Shown here piece by piece: positions 27,143 through 35,132 of a DNA stretch of 64,000 nucleotides. This DNA comes from Salinirubrum litoreum (GTDB lineage: Archaea > Halobacteriota > Halobacteria > Halobacteriales > Haloferacaceae): contig NZ_JAJCVJ010000002.1 in assembly GCF_020567425.1 (NCBI RefSeq), positions 434,001 to 498,000 of the forward strand, written 5' to 3'. Numbering within the stretch: the stretch's first letter is position 1; every line of letters starts with the position of its first letter. The notes below the pieces were generated by a model. That model saw only the letters and a program-made list of their open reading frames with translations, ran no database searches and was not told where the DNA came from. A program made the translations under genes and the position numbers.

Positions 27143-29785
27143 ATGTCGAACGAGAACGACCTTTCGCGGCGGGCGGTGTTGCAGGCGACAGTCGGCGCAG
27201 TCGGGGTCGCAGGGACGACCGGACTGGCGTCGGCGTCGCCCGGTGAGCTGGTCGAAGTCAACGTCGGGTATCGCGGCGGTGCTGGCAAGCAGGTTGTCGC
27301 CGGGGCCGCGTCGTCGGTGAAGCGCGACTTCGCCTTCGACGCGATGACGATGGAAGTGCCGGCCGAGGCACTGAACGGACTCCGACAGCGACCCGAGATT
27401 CGCTACGTCGAACCGAACAACCAGATGCGGGCGCTGGCCGAGTCCACCCCGTGGGGCATCGACCGGGTGGACGCCGACCTCGCCATCGAGAACGGCGACA
27501 CCGGCGAGGGTGCCGATATCGCTATCATCGACACGGGCATCGACGCCGACCACCCCGATCTGGCACCACACCTCGGCGACGGGACCGCGTACGTCTCCTG
27601 TGACGGCTGTGCGACCGCGTGGGACGACGACAACGGCCACGGGACCCACTGTGCCGGGACCGCCGCCGCAGTCGCCAACACCGAGGGCGTCGTCGGCGTC
27701 GCACCCGGTGCGACGCTCCACGCCGTGAAGGTCCTCGCGGCAGACGGCTACGGCTACTACTCCGACATCGCGGCCGGCATCGAGTGGACCGCCGATCGAG
27801 GCTACGACGTGGCGAGCCTGAGTCTCGGCGGTCCCTCGGGGTCGTACACGATGCAAGACGCGGTCCAGTACGCGACAGAGCGCGGCGTCACGGTCGTCGG
27901 CGCGGCCGGCAACGACGGCCCGTGCTCGGACTGTGTGATCTACCCGGCGGCGTACCCCGAGGTGATCGCCGTCTCCGCGACGAACAGCTACGACAGCCTC
28001 GCCGGCTTCTCCTCGACCGGGTCGGAGGTCGAACTCGCCGCGCCGGGTCGGAGCGTCTACTCGACGCTCCCCGGCGGGAGCTACGGCTACTACTCGGGCA
28101 CCTCGATGGCCTGCCCGCACGTCGCGGGCGCGGCCGGCCAACTGATGGCCGCCGGCTACTCGAACACCGAGACCCGCGACCGACTCGCCGGCACGGCCGA
28201 GGACATCGGTCTGTCCACGAACGAGAGCGGGAACGGCCTGCTCGACGTGGAGGCCGCCCTCGCCGACGGCACCGGCGACACGCCGGTCGCGGTCTCGACC
28301 GGATCGGCCTCGTCGGTCGCCGAGACGACCGCCACCCTCTCCGGCACACTCGACGACCTCGGCGGGGCCGACTCCGCCGACGTGGCCTTCGAGTACCGCG
28401 AGGCGGGCACGAGTGGGACGACCACCACGACCGCCACGACCGAGACCGCGACCGGGACCGTCTCCGCCGACGTGTCCGGTCTCGCCTCGGGCACCGACTA
28501 CGAGTTCCGCATCACGGCGACCGCCTCCGACGGCGACACCGACACCGGGACGTTCTCGTCGTTCACGACGGTCACGGCCGACACATCGGTCGTCGTCAGC
28601 ACCGACTCGGCCTCGTCGATCACGGAGACGACCGCCACGCTCACCGGCACCGTCGACGACCTCGGCGGCGCGGACTCGGCCGACGTGAGCTTCGAGTACG
28701 GCCCGGCGGGTGGGAGCCTGTCGAACTCGGTCTCCGCCGGCACGGTCTCGGCGGCCGGATCGGTCTCGGCAGACGTGTCCGGTCTCTCGTCCGGGACGGA
28801 CTACGAGTTCCGCGTCGCCGCGACCGCCTCCGACGGTGACACGGACACCGGCGGCGTCGCCGGCTTCACCACCGACGCGGACACCTCGGTCGTCGTCTCG
28901 ACCGACTCGGCCTCGTCGGTCGGCGAGAACAGCGCCACGCTGGCCGGGTCGGTCGACGACCTCGGCGGCGCGTCCTCCGCCGACGTGAGTTTCGAGTACG
29001 GCCCGGCGGGCGGAAACTTGTCGAACTCGGTCTCCGCCGGCACGGTCTCGGCGGCCGGCAGCGTCGAGGCGTCGGTGTCCGGACTCGCTGCGAGTACGGA
29101 CTACGAGTTCCGCATCACGGCGACTGCCTCCGACGGCGACACCGACACCGGGAACCTCGCGTCGTTCACCACAGACGCCGACCCCTCGGTCGCGGTCACG
29201 ACCGACGCCGAGTCCTCGGTCGGCGAGACGACTGCGACCCTGAACGCGACGGTCGACACCCTCGGCGGCGCGTCCTCGGCCGACGTGACCTTCGAGTACG
29301 GACCCGCAGGCGAGGGGCTGTCGAACTCGGTGTCGGGCGGCACCGTGTCCAGCACTGGCTCTGTCTCGGCGTCGGTGTCCGGGCTCTCGGCGGGGACGGG
29401 CTACGAGTACCGGGCGGTCGCCGACGCCTCCGACGGCGACACCGACACCGGTGGCGTCGAGGCGTTCACCACCGACAGCCAGCCGACCGAGTCCGCACCG
29501 ACCGTCGAGGGCATCTCGACGAGCGCACGGAGCAACCCGGCGCTGGCCCGGTTCCGCGTCAACTGGACGGTCGCGGACGCCGACGGCGACCTCTCGACTG
29601 TCGAGGTCACACTCGCAGACAGGACCGGCGTCGTCGCCAGCGACACGACCAGCGTCTCCGGCGGGAGCGCCAGTGCGACCTCGAAGCTCAAGACTCACGC
29701 GAAGGCCACCACCTTCGACCTCACCGTGACGGTCACCGACCGCGCGGGCAACACGAGTTCGCGGTCGACGACGGTCTCGCGGTAA
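27143..29785 (+). CDS. Tat-exported subtilisin-like serine protease (halolysin type) with four fibronectin-like repeats
   Basis: 880 residues. A twin-arginine signal (SRRAVLQATVGAVGVAG, ~8-24) is followed by an inhibitor-like propeptide (to ~100) and the S8 catalytic domain with Asp130 (IAIIDTGID), His166 (NGHGTHCAG), Asn257 (GAAGNDG) and Ser321 (SGTSMACPHVAG). From ~380 come four ~95-residue beta repeats, each with a TATL-x-(G/A)-x-(L/V)D-L-GG start, SADVxFEYGPAG middle and TDYEFRxxATASDGDTDTG end, then a final ~100-residue domain. Repeats 2 and 3 are nearly identical over long stretches. Haloarchaeal halolysins normally end with a single C-terminal extension, so the repeat array is larger than usual. 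Extracellular protein degradation is the likely job. Confidence 0.93.
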   Translation: MSNENDLSRRAVLQATVGAVGVAGTTGLASASPGELVEVNVGYRGGAGKQVVAGAASSVKRDFAFDAMTMEVPAEALNGLRQRPEIRYVEPNNQMRALAESTPWGIDRVDADLAIENGDTGEGADIAIIDTGIDADHPDLAPHLGDGTAYVSCDGCATAWDDDNGHGTHCAGTAAAVANTEGVVGVAPGATLHAVKVLAADGYGYYSDIAAGIEWTADRGYDVASLSLGGPSGSYTMQDAVQYATERGVTVVGAAGNDGPCSDCVIYPAAYPEVIAVSATNSYDSLAGFSSTGSEVELAAPGRSVYSTLPGGSYGYYSGTSMACPHVAGAAGQLMAAGYSNTETRDRLAGTAEDIGLSTNESGNGLLDVEAALADGTGDTPVAVSTGSASSVAETTATLSGTLDDLGGADSADVAFEYREAGTSGTTTTTATTETATGTVSADVSGLASGTDYEFRITATASDGDTDTGTFSSFTTVTADTSVVVSTDSASSITETTATLTGTVDDLGGADSADVSFEYGPAGGSLSNSVSAGTVSAAGSVSADVSGLSSGTDYEFRVAATASDGDTDTGGVAGFTTDADTSVVVSTDSASSVGENSATLAGSVDDLGGASSADVSFEYGPAGGNLSNSVSAGTVSAAGSVEASVSGLAASTDYEFRITATASDGDTDTGNLASFTTDADPSVAVTTDAESSVGETTATLNATVDTLGGASSADVTFEYGPAGEGLSNSVSGGTVSSTGSVSASVSGLSAGTGYEYRAVADASDGDTDTGGVEAFTTDSQPTESAPTVEGISTSARSNPALARFRVNWTVADADGDLSTVEVTLADRTGVVASDTTSVSGGSASATSKLKTHAKATTFDLTVTVTDRAGNTSSRSTTVSR

Positions 29786-29906
29786 CGGTCTCGACTGGGG
29801 TCCCGGCGCGGCTCTCACGGCGGGCCCGTTTCACGCGGCGGCCACACCAGTTGGATTCGACACGGAATCCCGAACAACTATCAACGACGCGCGTGTTTCA
29901 GGTGTC

Positions 29907-30560
29907 GTGCGACGACGACTGCTCGCCGGGCTTGCACTCGGTGTCATGCTCATGCTGTCGGGCTGTGCGACCGTCTCGGTCCACTCGGACGTGGCGGGCG
30001 ACAGCAGCATCTCGGAGTACCGAATCGACGTGAACACGACGACGACGGTCTACAGTCTGCTGAACGACCGGGCGGAGTCGGCCGGCTACGAGAACTTCTC
30101 CTCACAGCTCCGTGCCGGTATCAACGAGAGCAACGCCGAGTCGGTGACGGTCGACTCGGCCATCGAGGGCGAGCAGGTGCAGTTCACGCTGGTCGCCACC
30201 GGCTACGATCCGGTGTCGAACGAGAACCTGAACGTCACGACCGAGGACGGCACACTCGTCTACAGCGACACGACGTTCTACAACGCCTCCCAGTCGACCG
30301 ACTTCGACGCCGGCGTCGGCTCCGACCTGGAGATGCGCTACACCGTCGAGATGCCGAACGACGTCGACACGGCTCGGGGTGCCGACTCGGTCAACGGGAG
30401 CGAGGCGACCTACAGCGCCTCCGGACCGGACGCCTTCTCCGAGACGCAGGTGTACGTGACGAGCGAGGCGTCGGCGGTGCCGGTGCCGGGCTTCGGCGTC
30501 ACCGTGGCGGTGGTGGCAGTGCTGGGCGCGGCGCTGTTGCTCCGGCGCGGGCGGAACTGA
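29907..30560 (+). CDS. Surface protein with lipobox and PGF-CTERM sorting signal
   Basis: 217 residues from GTG 29907. The N-terminus is a Sec signal with a lipobox-like end, LALGVMLMLSGC (7-18). The C-terminus is a PGF-CTERM tripartite signal: PVPGFG, a hydrophobic helix (VTVAVVAVLGAALLL) and RRGRN, recognized by archaeosortase A. The body is acidic with several N-x-S/T sequons (NTTT, NFSS, NESN, NVTT, NASQ, NGSE). Predicted to sit on the outer face of the membrane; function unknown. It lies 121 nt after the halolysin gene on the same strand. Confidence 0.8.
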   Translation: MRRRLLAGLALGVMLMLSGCATVSVHSDVAGDSSISEYRIDVNTTTTVYSLLNDRAESAGYENFSSQLRAGINESNAESVTVDSAIEGEQVQFTLVATGYDPVSNENLNVTTEDGTLVYSDTTFYNASQSTDFDAGVGSDLEMRYTVEMPNDVDTARGADSVNGSEATYSASGPDAFSETQVYVTSEASAVPVPGFGVTVAVVAVLGAALLLRRGRN

Positions 30561-30599
30561 CTCCAAAAACTCAAAGCACTCGCCCCGAGTGGAGTTGGG

Positions 30600-31035
30600 T
30601 GTCGCAGGGTCCGGGGCGGGACGACGGGGTAGGGGTCGTTCGACCGACCCGGACCCGCTGCGACGCAACACGCGGGTGACTGGTTCTCGGCGTCTGTCCG
30701 ACCGATTCGTGAGACGAGCGACGCTCTCGGAGACACCGTGCGCTTCGACCCCCCGTGGCGAGCGTCCCAGCGCGTCGTGTGGCTCGACAGCCGACTTCAC
30801 ATCGCTGGTCCGGAGCCCGGTTCGCTCGTACTCCCCTCACCTCCCCGACTGCTGGCGACGCGGCCTGCGCGCAGGTCCTCGCTGTCGCTCGGACACTGCG
30901 CGGTGTCGGTCGCCAGCAGCTCGCGTCCTGTCGGGGTCCGGGCTGCCGTCGCGTGGGTGACGAGTGTGGTGTGGTCTTTCAGCTCGAATGCGGCGCGCGC
31001 GACCCCGTGGTCTTCGTGAGCGGAACGAACAGGCC
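30600..31035 (+). repeat. Copy A of the composite non-coding repeat
   Basis: The gap from 30561 to 31150 has no supported gene. Its core is 30837-30930, which matches 50012-50107 almost base for base: CACCTCCCCGACTGCTGGCGACG followed by CTCGCTGTCGCTCGGACACTG and CGGTGTCGGTCGCCAGCAG. CTGCTGGCGAC (30849-30859) and GTCGCCAGCAG (30909-30919) form a perfect 11-bp inverted repeat. Downstream, TCTTTCAGCTCGAATGCGG and GCGCGCGCGACC (about 30977-31003) match the minus strand of copy D. Frames are open but coding is not supported. Confidence 0.75.
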
Positions 31036-31111
31036 GGAGAGAGCGGGACGCAGTCGCCCACAGCACGCCTCACACCCGTAGAAGGCACTGCTTACCATCT
31101 GGAACGCACTG

Positions 31112-31121
31112 AGTAATTAAG
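31112..31121 (+). promoter_or_regulatory. TATA box of the 49-residue zinc-ribbon gene
   Basis: AGTAATTAAG centred about 34 nt upstream of ATG 31151. Confidence 0.5.
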
Positions 31122-31150
31122 TTCACACACGGCAGACAGTGACACGCACC

Positions 31151-31300
31151 ATGACAGACCACCACGGTCACGACGGGACCGAGTCGTACTTCGAGTGTGC
31201 ACTCTGCGGTGCGACCGACAGAAGTGACGCAATCGACTACGACACCCTCGGCTACCCCGTCTGTCCCGACTGTGGCTTCGGCCCCGGTCTGTCGGTGTGA
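31151..31300 (+). CDS. Small zinc-ribbon protein (49 residues)
   Basis: The ORF codes for 49 residues beginning MTDHHGHDGTESYFECALCG and containing CALCG and CPDCG, two CxxCG knuckles 25 residues apart, as in haloarchaeal one-domain zinc-finger micro-proteins. It has a TATA box at the right distance and is followed by a perfect hairpin at 31321-31339. Function is unknown; proteins of this kind are thought to bind nucleic acids or partner proteins. Confidence 0.75.
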   Translation: MTDHHGHDGTESYFECALCGATDRSDAIDYDTLGYPVCPDCGFGPGLSV

Positions 31301-31320
31301 CGTGGTTGGCTCGACATGGA

Positions 31321-31339
31321 CCCGTGGACCCCCCACGGG
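31321..31339. terminator. Hairpin downstream of the zinc-ribbon gene
   Basis: CCCGTGG-ACCCC-CCACGGG, a perfect 7-bp stem, begins 20 nt after the stop codon at 31300. No adjacent T-run, so termination is a guess. Confidence 0.35.
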
Positions 31340-31416
31340 CCCCCACGACCGACACGTGTGGAATCCGTTCGCCTCGCCCCCTCAGACTCACTGACACACG
31401 CCCTCCGTTTTTCGGC

Positions 31417-31701
31417 TCAGACGGTGAACAACTCCGTCTCGGCAGGCACCGCGAACAGCCCCATCCGAACCCCGGCGTCCAGCCACCCGTAGCCGTACGA
31501 GAACGACGCCAGCGCGTTCACGAGGTCGTCCGACTCCCGGAAGTGCCGGCCGTCTTCGAGGTACGACTCGGCCATCTCCAGACACTCCGCCGCCGCGTCG
31601 GCCAGTGGCGTCCCCGCCGGGACCGCGACCTCCGCGACCGACAGCGCCTCCGCGAGCATCCCCTCGTACCGGTCCGTCTTCTCCACCAGATCGGCGGTCA
31701 T
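31417..31701 (-). CDS. DUF357 family protein
   Basis: 94 residues, entirely one helical domain: MTADLVEKTDRYEGMLAEAL, AAECLEMAESYLEDGRHF and ALASFSYGYGWLDAGVRMGLF. The last motif (YGYGWLDAG) is the family hallmark. Function unknown; the fold resembles an alpha-helical hairpin. A TATA-like GTTTAGCC about 29 nt upstream (31727-31734) supports a leaderless start. Confidence 0.85.
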   Translation of the reverse strand: MTADLVEKTDRYEGMLAEALSVAEVAVPAGTPLADAAAECLEMAESYLEDGRHFRESDDLVNALASFSYGYGWLDAGVRMGLFAVPAETELFTV

Positions 31702-32008
31702 ACCACCGGCTCCGACCGCCGGCGGCTAAACGCTTGCCGACCGCGCACGGATCCCCGGACCCGTCCACGACTCGATCGCGGATCCCGCCTCGACGCTGCT
31801 CGTGACCGCCAGGTCGGCGAGCGCACCTGTCGTGACTCGGGTAGACAAGACTCGCCAGTTCGATCTGCCGAGAAGTCGGACCTACAGCAGCATCCGCAGC
31901 GCCCTCTGGTCGAGTGAGGCAATCCCGTCCACCACGTGGTTGTTCGAGATGTTCACAATTCCATCCGACAGCACAAGCTAAATACGCACTCGCAGGGTAC
32001 GAGTAGTC
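31702..32008. promoter_or_regulatory. Divergent promoter region between DUF357 and thioredoxin reductase genes
   Basis: 307 nt with no convincing gene. The trxB-side TATA box is AGCTAAATAC at 31977-31986, centred 28 nt before ATG 32009. The DUF357-side box is at 31727-31734. In between lies GC-rich sequence with Arg-rich shadow frames. Confidence 0.55.
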
Positions 32009-33106
32009 ATGACCGAGGACACGGAGACCGGAGCCGCCGAAACCGACGGCGGCGTCGTGGAGCACCGACGACTGATCGTCGCCGGGACGGGCATCGCGGG
32101 ACTGACGGCGGCCATCTACGCCGCGCGGTCGAACAACGACCCACTCGTCTTCGAGGGCGACGAACCCGGCGGCCAGTTGACCCTCACGACCGAGGTGGAC
32201 AACTACCCCGGCTTCCCCGAGGGCATCTCCGGGCCGGAACTGATCACCGACATGAAGTCACAGGCGAAGCGCTTCGGCGCGGAGACGAAGAACGGCGTGA
32301 TCGCGTCGGTCGACGACGCCACGCGCCCCTTCCGCGTCGAGTTGACGAACGGCGACGTCTACACCGCCGACGCCGTCATCGCGGCCTCCGGTGCGAGCGC
32401 CCGGACGCTCGGCATCCCCGGCGAGGACGAACTGATGGGCTACGGGCTCTCGACGTGTGCGACCTGTGACGGCGCGTTCTTCCGGGGCGAGGACATCGTC
32501 GTCATCGGCGGCGGCGACGCCGCGATGGAGGAGGCCAACTTCTTGACGAAGTTCGCCGACACCGTCTACCTGATCCACCGCCGCGAGGAGTTCCGCGCGG
32601 AGGACTACTGGATCGACCGCGTGCAGGAGAAGGTCGACGCGGGGGAGATCGAGATCATGCGCAACACGGAGGCACTCGAACTCCACGGCACGCCCGAGGA
32701 CGGCGTCGACCACGTCACGCTCGCTCGGCACCCAGACGGCCACCCGAAGGAGAAACTGGACGACCCCGAGTTCGCCGACGAGGTCGAGGTGTTCGACTTC
32801 GACGCGGGCGCGGTGTTCTACGCCATCGGGCACACGCCGAACACGGAGTACCTCCAGGGAACGGGAGTCGAGATGGACGACGAGGGCTACCTGCAGACCG
32901 CCGGCGGCTTCGACGGCGGGCAGACCGCGACCGCCGTGCCGGGCATCTTCGGCGCGGGCGACGTGGTGGACTACCACTACCAGCAGGCCATCACCGCCGG
33001 CGGCATGGGCTGTAAGGCCGCCATCGACGCCGACGACTACCTGGAGAGCGAGGTCGGCGCAGAGTCACAAGCGAGCGAACCGGCGGCCGCCGAGTCGGAC
33101 GACTGA
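32009..33106 (+). CDS. trxB: Thioredoxin reductase family flavoprotein
   Basis: 365 residues. FAD-binding RLIVAGTGIAGLTAAIYAAR (note GTGIAG rather than GGGPAG), GGQLTLTTEVDNYPGFPEG, the redox-active pair in CATCDGAFF (C150, C153), the NADPH-binding VVIGGGDAAMEEANFL and IHRREEFRA, and a final FGAGDV motif are visible. An acidic N-terminal extension (~18) and C-terminal tail (~20) are typical halophilic decorations. It should reduce thioredoxin-like proteins. The next gene, 107 nt downstream, is co-directional but unrelated. Confidence 0.93.
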   Translation: MTEDTETGAAETDGGVVEHRRLIVAGTGIAGLTAAIYAARSNNDPLVFEGDEPGGQLTLTTEVDNYPGFPEGISGPELITDMKSQAKRFGAETKNGVIASVDDATRPFRVELTNGDVYTADAVIAASGASARTLGIPGEDELMGYGLSTCATCDGAFFRGEDIVVIGGGDAAMEEANFLTKFADTVYLIHRREEFRAEDYWIDRVQEKVDAGEIEIMRNTEALELHGTPEDGVDHVTLARHPDGHPKEKLDDPEFADEVEVFDFDAGAVFYAIGHTPNTEYLQGTGVEMDDEGYLQTAGGFDGGQTATAVPGIFGAGDVVDYHYQQAITAGGMGCKAAIDADDYLESEVGAESQASEPAAAESDD

Positions 33107-33213
33107 CGCGACCGCGTTCCTTCCGGATCGGCCTCCCGTCGCCCGCGACTCACCAGTGCGGAGTCGGCACTCGATTCCCACAGACACTTAGGCGGTGACG
33201 ACCGACCACGCCT

Positions 33214-33498
33214 ATGGTCGACACCGAGGCGTACACCATCGAAGCACCGGACGGCAGCACCGAGGCGGTCGAACTCCCCGAGGGACTCGTCGACCTGCTC
33301 TCAGAGCAGGGCGAGTCGAAGGAGTCGGTCGTCGCGGACATCACCCTGCTCGCCTTCGCCCAGCGTGCCCACGCGCTGGTCCACCACTCGCAGGGCGACG
33401 TGACCGAGGACGTCGCGGCGATCGGCGAGAAGGCCGAAGAACTGTTCGAGGAGCGCTTCGGCGTCTCCTTCGCGGAAGCGACCGGCCACCAGCACTGA
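33214..33498 (+). CDS. Small acidic haloarchaeal protein, function unknown (DUF7545-like)
   Basis: 94 residues beginning MVDTEAYTIEAPDGSTEAVE. The body is predicted helical (DLLSEQGESKESVVADITLL, AQRAHALVHHSQGDVTEDVA, EELFEERFGVSFAEATGHQH), with no cysteines or membrane segments. I associate it with a haloarchaea-restricted family but am unsure of the number. A weak promoter (CACTTAGGC, about 33184) sits 28 nt upstream. Confidence 0.7.
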   Translation: MVDTEAYTIEAPDGSTEAVELPEGLVDLLSEQGESKESVVADITLLAFAQRAHALVHHSQGDVTEDVAAIGEKAEELFEERFGVSFAEATGHQH

Positions 33499-33633
33499 CG
33501 CGGCCGCTCCTGCGTTCGACTCGGTCCCGACGACGCCCGAGGAGTGACGACGAACCCCGATTCGCTCGACGCGACGCCGGCCGATTACCGAGGAGCATCA
33601 CCGGACCGTGACCGGATGAATTATGCGCATGGG

Positions 33634-33642
33634 TAATTTTTA
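33634..33642 (+). promoter_or_regulatory. TATA box of the 37-residue zinc-knuckle gene
   Basis: TAATTTTTA centred 33 nt upstream of ATG 33671, inside a short AT-rich stretch that also holds GAATTATG. Confidence 0.5.
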
Positions 33643-33670
33643 GAGGGAGGGAGTCGTAGCTCGAACCGTC

Positions 33671-33784
33671 ATGGCCGCGAAACGACCCCACCCCGGACTG
33701 GCCCACGTGACCGTCGTCCCGACGAACTTCGAGCGCGAGGAGACGACGTGTCCCTCCTGTGGCGAACCGCTCGCCGAGCACTGA
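33671..33784 (+). CDS. Micro-protein with a single CPSCG zinc knuckle (37 residues)
   Basis: The ORF begins MAAKRPHPGLAHVTVVPTNF and ends CPSCGEPLAEH. A single CxxCG motif at the C-terminus would need dimerization or a partner to complete a zinc site. Its own promoter-like element and clear start make it credible despite its size. It ends 110 nt before a convergent hydrolase gene. Confidence 0.6.
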   Translation: MAAKRPHPGLAHVTVVPTNFEREETTCPSCGEPLAEH

Positions 33785-33893
33785 GGCTCGTCTTTCGTCC
33801 GAATCCGACTTCTGTCCGTCGTGGAGAACTCGGTCGAACCGGCGACGAGAGCAGTCTCCCCCGTGAGACCGGCAGGGATACCTTCGGTGTCAC

Positions 33894-34664
33894 TCACAGA
33901 CCGGCGACGAACGACGAGAGACGATCGTTGAACGCGTCGGGAGCCTCCAGCATCGCCAGGTGTGCCGCGTCGGCCACCTCGGCGTACTCGCAGTTCGGCA
34001 TCTCGTCGGCGAGATACTCGTGGTACGCGGGGGGTGTCAACCGGTCGTGCTCCCCGACCAGTGCGAGCGCGGGCGTCTCGATGCCGCCGAGTTCCCCCCG
34101 AACGTCGAAGGTGTGACACGACAGGAAGTCGCGTTCCGTGACCGACCGACCCGCGTCGCGCATCCCGGCGCGGGAGACCGCGAGCGTCGCCTCGTCGGGG
34201 TCGTGGAGCAGGTGGTCCGGTTCGTGGAGAAAGTCGACCGCGCGGTCGAAGTCGTCCGCGAGCCACGAGAGCAGGTCGTCCAGCACGGAGAGTTTCGCGC
34301 CCGTCCCGGCCAGCACCAGCCCCGCCGGGTCGTAGTCACGTTCCAGTGCCATCGTCAGCAGGACCGCCCCACCGAGCGAGTTGCCGACCAGCACCTCGGC
34401 GTCGACCGCCTCGGCCACCGCCAGGACGTCGTCTACGTACGCCGACAGCGCCGTGTACCCCGCTTCGGCGTCCACATCCTCACTGTCGCCGTGCCCCGAG
34501 AGGTCCACGGCGGCGACCGGGAACTCGTCCGACAGGCGGAACTGCGACTTCCAGACCGCGTGTGACCCGCCGCTCCCGTGGACGAACAGCGTGGTCGGTC
34601 CCGCCCCGCCCCGGTCCGAGTGGCGGTAGGCCGTCCGACGCCCGTGGTGCGTGACTGTCTCCAT
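33894..34664 (-). CDS. Alpha/beta hydrolase
   Basis: 256 residues. Oxyanion region FVHGSGGS, nucleophile elbow VGNSLGGA with Ser95, acid in LVGEHDRLTPP and the base in DAAHLAMLEAP. The lid region ~130-175 is acidic and short. Family members are esterases, lipases or C-C hydrolases; nothing here fixes the substrate. A TATA box (minus GTTTATAC, about 34688-34696) is 28 nt upstream. Confidence 0.88.
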   Translation of the reverse strand: METVTHHGRRTAYRHSDRGGAGPTTLFVHGSGGSHAVWKSQFRLSDEFPVAAVDLSGHGDSEDVDAEAGYTALSAYVDDVLAVAEAVDAEVLVGNSLGGAVLLTMALERDYDPAGLVLAGTGAKLSVLDDLLSWLADDFDRAVDFLHEPDHLLHDPDEATLAVSRAGMRDAGRSVTERDFLSCHTFDVRGELGGIETPALALVGEHDRLTPPAYHEYLADEMPNCEYAEVADAAHLAMLEAPDAFNDRLSSFVAGL

Positions 34665-34802
34665 ACAGCGTGGTTCCGCGCGACACGGTATAAACGCCCT
34701 GTCGTCTGTGGCGTAGCCGGTGGAGGTCGACTAGCGGGGTGGAACCGCTAGACAACTGTTTCGACGATACCCGACGCCCTCTGCCGATTTTCACGCGAAA
34801 GA

Positions 34803-34810
34803 TTTAAATA
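34803..34810 (+). promoter_or_regulatory. TATA box of the Hsp20-like / cdc48 operon
   Basis: TTTAAATA, 37 nt before ATG 34843, leaving a 5' leader of about 10 nt. Confidence 0.6.
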
Positions 34811-34842
34811 CTTAGCCGCCTAACTTCTGGTTAGGATTACAC

Positions 34843-35091
34843 ATGAGCACCCACCAGTTCGCACGCCGTGACGACCGTTTCCTCCGCCGGTACGAGTACG
34901 ACGACAGCTGGGTCGTCGCAGGCGACCTCGGTGTCGCCGACGACGCAGTCAGCGTGGACGTCGTGGGGACGACCGCCATCGTCGTCATCGACGACGGCGA
35001 ACGCGTCTCCGAGACCGAGTTCGAGCTTCCCGGCCCGGACGCCGAGGTCTCGATCAACAACGGCGTGCTGACCGTCACCGTCCGGAAGTAA
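34843..35091 (+). CDS. Hsp20/CS-domain-like small protein preceding cdc48 (DUF7127-like)
   Basis: 82 residues. After a short basic N-terminus ([19 protein letters not shown]), the sequence [32 protein letters not shown] and [13 protein letters not shown] follows the beta-strand pattern of an alpha-crystallin/CS domain (the GVL-x-V-x motif is diagnostic). It lies 41 nt before cdc48, almost certainly in one transcript, suggesting a small adaptor or chaperone handing clients to the unfoldase. Confidence 0.75.
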   Translation: MSTHQFARRDDRFLRRYEYDDSWVVAGDLGVADDAVSVDVVGTTAIVVIDDGERVSETEFELPGPDAEVSINNGVLTVTVRK

Positions 35092-35132
35092 CCCCCGATA
35101 GAACTTCGATCCCTCCAGTCGATACACTACGT

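Noticed and set aside
27134-29818. 894-codon minus-strand frame opposite the halolysin
   Set aside because: Mirror of the fibronectin-like repeats; no start signal and no family similarity.
30560-31150. Small proteins read from the repeat core (shared peptide SPTAGD with LAVARTL)
   Set aside because: The peptide is shared with 49842-50180 only because the DNA repeat is shared; the minus strand is equally open and no promoter fits.
31698-31922. 74-codon minus-strand Cys/Arg-rich ORF between DUF357 and trxB
   Set aside because: Composition typical of shadow frames; overlaps the divergent promoter region.
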